NCBI GenBank assembly: GCA_029939635.1
Contig: JAOZSN010000048.1
Span: 1 to 18,724 of the forward strand
Source: Deltaproteobacteria bacterium
GTDB lineage: Bacteria > Desulfobacterota > Desulfobulbia > Desulfobulbales > SURF-16
DNA: 18,724 nucleotides
Direction: 5' to 3'
Part shown: piece by piece, positions 13,409 to 18,724 of the stretch
How the letters are laid out: every line of letters begins with the position of its first letter
How positions within the stretch are numbered: position 1 is the first letter of the stretch
Position numbers and translations under genes: made by a program
The notes under the pieces: model-generated
Told to the model about the DNA's origin: nothing
Seen by the model: the letters and a program-made list of their open reading frames with translations, nothing else
Databases searched by the model: none

Positions 13409-15598
13409 TCAGCTCTGTGTTGCCCGGAAATTAAAAGAACTGTGCCGTTTTTTCTGCCGCGCTGGAGGCGAATCAATGAGGCGAAAGAGATGCTCCAACT
13501 CTCGCCGGCCTAAACCAAGACCACTGGTATCCAGCACCCCATAATCAAGGCCTATCTGGGCAAGATCAGCGAGATCAGTGAGCAGAGAAAAAGGTTCTTC
13601 AGAGACAGCTACGGTCTGTCCCCCCCGACGCTGTAGGATGAAACGCTCACCCTTAGGGCTGACCAAGGGCTGGTTATAACTAAAATGCTCACTGTCCAGA
13701 CGGGCAGTGAAAAGAGGAGGCCGGCTATAGACTGTCAAGCCTGTACTCATTCGCCCCTTATTAGCCAACACCCTCTTAAAATTTTCCTCATCCTGCTCAA
13801 TTGCCAGGGTAACATAATATATACCTAGACTAGAGCAGCTCCGCAGGGCTAAAGAGTTAAGGATATTGAGAGTGTAATTGCCATAAATTGCCAATTTCCT
13901 CGTCTTAGCACCACCACCTTTACGTTTCCGATCTGGCAGAGTGACAAACCGTTCACCTTCAGGAAAAAATTGCAGCTGACTGATATGGGAGATTTGAAAC
14001 TGATGAAACCCCACCTCCACCAACCGAGTCACAGCAACAGCAAAAAAATCAAGATCCTCCTCCAGGATAACCGGCGGCAACGACCAGATGACCACCTTAC
14101 CCAGCCGCCCTGGTCGCTTCTGGCGCTGTACTTGACCAAGAGTAGCAGGGGTCAAATTTAAGACAACTCTGGTTGGCCGCATCTGACTAGACTGACTCAA
14201 GAGCTGCCAGGAATCACCCTGCAACCAAAGCGGTAATTGTCTAGAACGTCCTTGTTGAGGAGACTTACCGTGTTTACTGCGCCCGGTAATCTTGGCCTCC
14301 TTCAAACCAAGACGCTGCATGACAAGAGAGCCAACGCCCCTGCTACCAATCTTAGCCACCTGTGCGGCAAAGGGGCCTGCCTTTATCGGAGACTTACGCC
14401 CACCCGGCCCCTTAACATCCACCTTGTAAAGACTGTCTCCAGCACGTAAGGTTGCCCCACTGATCAGGATCTCCACCTTCCACCCCTGGCCAGCAGAGGA
14501 AAGTTGTTCGCCACGGGAGCGCATCCCCTTGACATTAAAAGAAACACGTTCACCACTCTTCTCCTGGTGGAGCCGGAGACGATCTCCCAAGGCCAAGGGT
14601 GATTTAAGCTTGATTGACACCCAGTCCTTATCTATAGTCCCTAAGCGTCCGAGGAAAATACCAATATTTCCTGAACGCTGGGGAGCCAAGGCATCATCGG
14701 GCTGACCGCCGGCAAAATAGCCCTTGGTAGCCGTACGCCCCATGGAGAGATCAATGAGCTTCTGGGCCTCAACCATGGCCTCATCACCATGATCGAGAAC
14801 CAAACGATAGGCTGCCACCACAGACTCAACATAATGGCGACTGCGCATGCGCCCCTCAATCTTTAGGGAGGCCACCCCAGCCCGACACAACCCTTCCACT
14901 GCATCAAGACCATTCAAGTCATGCATGGAAAAGAGATAGCCTGCGTTCCTAGACTTACCCTTCCCCCTACCCTTGGCCGCCAAGCTATAGCGCCTACGGC
15001 ACGGCTGCACACAACGACCACGCAGGCCACTCTTGCCCCCCAGATAACTGGAGAAGAGACAGAGGCCTGAATAACTAAAACAGAGGGCGCCATGGACAAA
15101 AACCTCAATCTCTACCCCCTGCCGACAGGCTGCCTCAATCTCGTTCAAGGTCAACTCCCGAGCCAAAACCACTCGCTCATAGCCCATCTGGGCATAATGA
15201 CGAACTGCAACAGAATTATGGGCTGCCATCAGGGTTGAAGCGTGTAATTCAAGGGAAGGGAAATAGGTTCGGGCCAGATGAAAGAGACCAAGATCCTGCA
15301 TAATAATGGCATCTGGCTGAAGGCCTTCGCAAAGAGCCAGCAGTTCACAGGCCTCAGCAATTTCCTCCTCTTTCATCAGGGAGTTCATGGCCAGGTACAC
15401 CTTGACATCATGGTTATGGCCATAATCGATCATGGCCGCTACCTCAGCACCACTAAAATGCTTGGCAAGATTACGGGCATTAAAGGCCGGGGCACCAATA
15501 TAGACAGCATCAGCCCCGGCAGCAACCGCAGCGGCAAAAACCTCAAGGGAACCTGCCGGGGCCAGCAACTCAGGTTTATGGGGAGAGGGGGATGTCAT
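13409..15598 (-). CDS. U32 family protein (RlhA/YdcP-type, probable 23S rRNA C-hydroxylation enzyme)
   Basis: 729 residues from the ATG at 15598, whose A is shared with the stop of the upstream kinase (TAATG), suggesting coupled translation; an in-frame ATG at 15634 would overlap that gene. It begins with the U32 N-terminal motif ELLAPAGSLEVFAAAVAAGA and contains the family signature EVFVHGALCFSYSG with four conserved cysteines, C173, C180, C196 and C200 (RGRCVQPCR), proposed to hold an iron-sulfur cluster. Domain length and a long C-terminal part resemble RlhA (YdcP), which makes 5-hydroxycytidine in 23S rRNA; older annotations say collagenase-like peptidase. TrhP-type tRNA hydroxylation is an alternative. 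The C-terminal third is basic and less conserved-looking. Cytoplasmic. Confidence 0.87.
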   Translation of the reverse strand: MTSPSPHKPELLAPAGSLEVFAAAVAAGADAVYIGAPAFNARNLAKHFSGAEVAAMIDYGHNHDVKVYLAMNSLMKEEEIAEACELLALCEGLQPDAIIMQDLGLFHLARTYFPSLELHASTLMAAHNSVAVRHYAQMGYERVVLARELTLNEIEAACRQGVEIEVFVHGALCFSYSGLCLFSSYLGGKSGLRGRCVQPCRRRYSLAAKGRGKGKSRNAGYLFSMHDLNGLDAVEGLCRAGVASLKIEGRMRSRHYVESVVAAYRLVLDHGDEAMVEAQKLIDLSMGRTATKGYFAGGQPDDALAPQRSGNIGIFLGRLGTIDKDWVSIKLKSPLALGDRLRLHQEKSGERVSFNVKGMRSRGEQLSSAGQGWKVEILISGATLRAGDSLYKVDVKGPGGRKSPIKAGPFAAQVAKIGSRGVGSLVMQRLGLKEAKITGRSKHGKSPQQGRSRQLPLWLQGDSWQLLSQSSQMRPTRVVLNLTPATLGQVQRQKRPGRLGKVVIWSLPPVILEEDLDFFAVAVTRLVEVGFHQFQISHISQLQFFPEGERFVTLPDRKRKGGGAKTRKLAIYGNYTLNILNSLALRSCSSLGIYYVTLAIEQDEENFKRVLANKGRMSTGLTVYSRPPLFTARLDSEHFSYNQPLVSPKGERFILQRRGGQTVAVSEEPFSLLTDLADLAQIGLDYGVLDTSGLGLGRRELEHLFRLIDSPPARQKKRHSSFNFRATQS

Positions 15599-16959
15599 TA
15601 CTTTTCTGCAGGTGGTAGAGGAAGAAAGAAACAAAAATTATTGCCCTGACTGGTGGGTTCATAAGAAACTCGACCACCATGGATCTCAACCACCTGTTTA
15701 ATAAAGGTAAGCCCGTGGCCCTTACCGGACTGCTCAGCACTATTGGCAGCACGAAACCCCTCATCAAATATCTTAGCCGCTTCCGTAGAGGTAAGATGAA
15801 GGCCAGTGGTGAAAACATTAAATTTTACCCCATCACACGCTGGCCCAAAACAATCAGCCACAAATTCACGACCATAGGCCACAGAATGCCGCACTGTGCC
15901 ATCTTCAAGGGTAACGGGAGAGGCATATTTGACGGCATTGGAAAAAAAATTGGCATAGACCTGGGCCAATAAGCCCACATCAACCTGGAGAGGAATCTCT
16001 TCACCCTCCATATCACGAGGGCGTTCTATGGTCACGCCTCTGTCCTTCAAGCGTTTTTCATAATGCTCCAACTGGGGCGCAATAATCTCGGTCTCAACCA
16101 GGCAACGTCGGGTACGCAGTACCAGTTCACCCTTTTCAAAATGATCGCGCCGAAAAAGGCTCTCAAGGAACATGGAACAGCTGTCATGGTGCTTCTGCAT
16201 CTCACGATGATACTCAATCAGGCTTTCATGCAAAGCGCTGGCCTGGTCAATAATCTCCTGGCAAGACTTATCACCCTTCAGCCCCATGGACTCCTTCATG
16301 ACACAGATACGATCCTGCAGCTGTTCCATATCAGCAATCTTCTTGCGCAACTTATTGAAGAGATGCTTGAAATACATATTAGGAATAATGACATTATGCT
16401 CAATATCAGTCACCAAATTACTGACAAAGGCAATATGCTGCACATTCTGCATAGCAACACGTCGGTTACTGACAACCACCCCTAGACGATTGACGAATTT
16501 TCCCAGAAAAAACTTTTCCTGCTCAGAGAAAGGCTCCTCGCCAATAACCTCATACATGCCCATGGGGGCCATGGGTCCTACAGCATGCCACCACATACCA
16601 TCAAACACAGGCAAGAGAAGACGATTGCCCAAATCACTGATTTCCGAGGACAGAGTAACGTCTTTGGAGGGAATCCCACACACATTACTTGGATCATCAC
16701 TGGTTCGAACCAGATTTAAAATACCGTCCTTATTCACCAGGTGAAGACGACTGGTGACTTTCATGGACTGAGACAGAGCCAGGACGCAGAGCAGATAGAA
16801 ATCCTCCATGGACTCAAACTCCTGCGCCAAGTCAAAAAAGGTCTTGATGATATCACTTTGTTCCTTTGTAAAGTGATACCATTCATAATCAGTGGCCTTC
16901 TGGGTAATACGGTTCTGTACCATCATTGCCCGGCTCTCATGTGCTGCGTGGTCAGTCAT
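15598..16959 (-). CDS. Atypical GAF-type sensor histidine kinase
   Basis: 453 residues if started at the ATG at 16959, 13 bases after the pyrR stop; the frame is open to an ATG at 17013 inside pyrR. There are no membrane segments. The N-terminal ~190 residues look GAF-like (FFDLAQEFESMEDFYLLCVL, then RLLLPVFDGMWWHAVG). A helical region follows with a candidate H-box IEHNVIIP (H and P spaced as in HELRTP) and a long coiled region. The HATPase has a good N-box near residue 334 (VYANFFSNAVKYA) and G2 box near 412 (GKGHGLTF). The G1 box, however, reads VFTTGLHL in place of the DxGxG motif, so the key ATP-binding aspartate appears to be missing. No response regulator is adjacent; the partner is unknown. 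Its place inside a nucleotide-synthesis operon suggests constitutive expression (inference). Confidence 0.8.
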   Translation of the reverse strand: MTDHAAHESRAMMVQNRITQKATDYEWYHFTKEQSDIIKTFFDLAQEFESMEDFYLLCVLALSQSMKVTSRLHLVNKDGILNLVRTSDDPSNVCGIPSKDVTLSSEISDLGNRLLLPVFDGMWWHAVGPMAPMGMYEVIGEEPFSEQEKFFLGKFVNRLGVVVSNRRVAMQNVQHIAFVSNLVTDIEHNVIIPNMYFKHLFNKLRKKIADMEQLQDRICVMKESMGLKGDKSCQEIIDQASALHESLIEYHREMQKHHDSCSMFLESLFRRDHFEKGELVLRTRRCLVETEIIAPQLEHYEKRLKDRGVTIERPRDMEGEEIPLQVDVGLLAQVYANFFSNAVKYASPVTLEDGTVRHSVAYGREFVADCFGPACDGVKFNVFTTGLHLTSTEAAKIFDEGFRAANSAEQSGKGHGLTFIKQVVEIHGGRVSYEPTSQGNNFCFFLPLPPAEK

Positions 16960-16972
16960 ATTAGATGATTGC

Positions 16973-17518
16973 TTACCCCTCTTTAGTTTCAATGAGTACC
17001 TCGTCATACTCATGAAGTTCTTTTAATTTGACATGAATATGCTCATTTTGGCTCTCCATGAGATCCATACCGGCATAATTAGCCTGGATAGGTAATTCTC
17101 TGCCACATTTACGATTAATCAATACAGCCAGCTGAATGGAATGGGGGCGACCCAGATCCATAATGGCATCTAAGGCCGCACGAATGGTACGCCCTGTATA
17201 GAGGACATCATCCACCAATACCAAGGTACGACCCTGCACGGTAAAAGGAATATCGGTGGTCTTAACAATGGGCAACTGGGAGATCTGACTCCAATCGTCA
17301 CGGTACAGAGTAATATCAAGATACCCCACAGGTAACTCTTGCTGCTCCTGGGCCGCAATAATCTGTTGCAACCGATCAGCTAAAAAAACACCACCTGTAT
17401 GAATACCAACCAGGGCCATATTTTCCACGCCATGGTTAGCCTCCATTACTTGTAAGGCCATACGGGTCAAGGCCCGATCAATATCCTGGGCCGTCATGAT
17501 GACAGAATGCTTACTCAT
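16973..17518 (-). CDS. pyrR: PyrR bifunctional protein (pyrimidine regulator / uracil phosphoribosyltransferase)
   Basis: 181 residues, the normal PyrR length. The PRPP-binding loop is LVLVDDVLYTGRTIRAALD (about 98-116). N-terminal ALTRMALQVMEANHG and VGIHTGGVFLADRL, middle YLDITLYRDDWSQ, and C-terminal LINRKCGRELPIQANYAG all match the PyrR pattern. It makes UMP from uracil and PRPP; in Bacillus it also controls pyr attenuation, but no PyrR-binding leader was recognised in this window. The start at 17518 has AAAGGA upstream. The gap from purN is 18 bases, so they are co-transcribed. Cytoplasmic. Confidence 0.94.
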   Translation of the reverse strand: MSKHSVIMTAQDIDRALTRMALQVMEANHGVENMALVGIHTGGVFLADRLQQIIAAQEQQELPVGYLDITLYRDDWSQISQLPIVKTTDIPFTVQGRTLVLVDDVLYTGRTIRAALDAIMDLGRPHSIQLAVLINRKCGRELPIQANYAGMDLMESQNEHIHVKLKELHEYDEVLIETKEG

Positions 17519-17536
17519 TTGATACTCATCCTTTCT

Positions 17537-18103
17537 CTACTTCCAAAAATAATCAATACCCAGCTCATGGACGCGATTAATAGCCTCTGGAAAGGCCTCG
17601 CATTCCTTGGCAAATACCTTATCGGCAATATCATCCGGTGTGTCATCGTCAGCAATGGCAACACATTTCTGCACAATGATAGGCCCTTCGTCATACACCT
17701 CGTTAGCAAAGTGGGCAGTACAGCCACTCACCTTCACACCTCGCGCCTTGACCGCTCGATGGACATGCATGCCATAAAAGCCACTACCACAGAAGGCTGG
17801 AATAAGTGACGGATGAATATTAATGACGTTTTTCGCTAAGGATTCCGGCGGCTCAAACAATTTGAGATAGCCAGCCAGCAGAACCAACTCCACATCGTGG
17901 TCAAGAAGAATGGCATTGGTAGCCTCATTACCCACGGCATGAAACGCAGGATAGCCATAGTCTTTAGCCTTCTTCAAACCAAGGGCCTGGGCCGAGTTGG
18001 AGATCACCACCTCGATGGTTCCTTGCATGGTACAGGCCTCAATCAAATCATGGAAATTATCCAGCGTTCGACCTGAGCCAGAAAGCAACACTCCCATTTT
18101 CAT
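17537..18103 (-). CDS. purN: Phosphoribosylglycinamide formyltransferase
   Basis: 188 residues, the usual size for PurN. The N-terminal nucleotide loop is GVLLSGSGRTLDNF. The catalytic region has NVINIHPSLIPAFCGSGFYG (Asn and His of the formyl-transfer site) and CTAHFANEVYDEGPII, with the conserved Asp in DEGP. It transfers a formyl group from 10-formyltetrahydrofolate to glycinamide ribonucleotide, the third step of purine synthesis. AGGAGA precedes the ATG at 18103. It follows purH by 89 bases and precedes pyrR by 18. The RTLDNF form differs a little from the enterobacterial SNLQ motif. Confidence 0.93.
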   Translation of the reverse strand: MKMGVLLSGSGRTLDNFHDLIEACTMQGTIEVVISNSAQALGLKKAKDYGYPAFHAVGNEATNAILLDHDVELVLLAGYLKLFEPPESLAKNVINIHPSLIPAFCGSGFYGMHVHRAVKARGVKVSGCTAHFANEVYDEGPIIVQKCVAIADDDTPDDIADKVFAKECEAFPEAINRVHELGIDYFWK

Positions 18104-18192
18104 AATTATCTCCTAAAAAAACCAGCGTTTTTTTCGTGCCCCCTAAGAATAAACATTCTGCTTATATATAGAGGGCTAAAGTCAGGAAAAAA

Positions 18193-18724
18193 CTAGGCTA
18201 ACTCTGGATGGCTGGCAGCATCAACCTTGTCAAGCCAGTTAATAATGGCTGTATCATAAGCACTGGTTAAGGCAAAAACCTTGCGGGCCAAAATAAAACG
18301 GGTACGCAGGGTAGTATTGCCATGCTCTTTAATCTCGCTAATAACCGTTGGGTAATCAGCCGGATCAACAATAACAGTGACATCAGCATAATTTTTTGCT
18401 GCAGCACGCAGCATGGTGGGGCCGCCGATATCAATATTTTCTATGGCATTGGCCAGGGTACAGGATGGATCAGCAACGGCCTTTTCAAAGGCGTAGAGAT
18501 TAACTGCGACAATATCAATGGCCTCTAAGCCATGTTCCTTCATCTGAGCCAGATGATCGGCATTGCCCTTCTGGGCCAAAATTCCACCATGCACTTTGGG
18601 ATGCAGGGTCTTTACCCGGCCATCAAGCATCTCAGGAAAACCGGTAAATTCAGAAACATCTTTCACCGGAATACCATCCTCACGCATTTTTTGGGCCGTA
18701 CCGCCAGTGGAGAGAATCTCAATA
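18193..18724 (-). CDS. purH: IMP cyclohydrolase domain of PurH, stand-alone (5' end outside window)
   Basis: The frame is open from the right edge (IEILSTGGTAQKMREDGIPV) and shows the cyclohydrolase/MGS-like domain: SEFTGFPEMLDGRVKTLHPK, HGGILAQKG, VAVNLYAFEKAV, ENIDIGGPTMLRAAAKN, then LTSAYDTAIINWL. It stops at TAG (18193-18195) ten residues after NWL, just where the AICAR formyltransferase domain starts in ordinary 520-residue PurH. The 89 bases before purN cannot hold that domain. The full protein would thus be about 195 residues and catalyse only the last step, FAICAR to IMP. The formylation step must be done by another gene product (separate transformylase or a PurP-like enzyme). It is first in the visible part of the operon. 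Confidence 0.9.
   Translation of the reverse strand, partial: IEILSTGGTAQKMREDGIPVKDVSEFTGFPEMLDGRVKTLHPKVHGGILAQKGNADHLAQMKEHGLEAIDIVAVNLYAFEKAVADPSCTLANAIENIDIGGPTMLRAAAKNYADVTVIVDPADYPTVISEIKEHGNTTLRTRFILARKVFALTSAYDTAIINWLDKVDAASHPELA

Overview
The window reads as chromosomal DNA from a free-living Gram-negative anaerobe, most likely a Desulfobacterota sulfate reducer of the Desulfobulbales/Desulfotalea type. The clues are a Sec-encoding HesB/IscA-like gene, a PrsK/PrsR pair with a PEP-CTERM protein, an apparently stand-alone IMP cyclohydrolase, sigma-54-type regulation and moderate GC. This placement is inference; no rRNA gene is present.

Left part (1-1874, + strand): the 3' end of a hybrid sensor kinase (HATPase, receiver, and an HPt-like tail that lacks its phosphoacceptor histidine), a receiver-only response regulator, and the frameshifted remains of a small Cys-rich gene. 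It ends at a perfect 21-bp inverted repeat that serves as a bidirectional terminator.

Repeat-protein region (1893-5515, - strand): a 1027-residue secreted protein made almost wholly of 27 tandem 35/36-residue repeats. It has a long structured leader and a very good sigma-54 promoter (-24/-12) about 290 bases upstream of its start. It is the most unusual protein here and may be a beta-solenoid surface or matrix fibre.

Redox/metal region (5516-7198): a small multi-cysteine protein and thioredoxin 2 (trxC) on the - strand, diverging from a YkgJ-type CxxxCxxCC protein and a 100-residue IscA/HesB-like protein on the + strand. The latter has an in-frame TGA at residue 34, followed by a SECIS-like hairpin, and is very probably a selenoprotein.

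PEP-CTERM region (7375-13391): prsR (sigma-54 activator) and a TPR protein on the + strand converge on a PEP-CTERM protein gene on the - strand. The sensor kinase prsK lies beyond it. PrsK and PrsR form the two-component system that normally accompanies the XrtA exosortase/exopolysaccharide system; no exosortase is visible here.

Right part (13409-18724, - strand): a tightly packed series transcribed leftward, purH (IMP cyclohydrolase domain only, running off the edge), purN, pyrR, an atypical histidine kinase and a U32/RlhA-type protein, with prsK 17 bases behind the last. Spacing suggests one operon of nucleotide metabolism, RNA modification and signalling genes.
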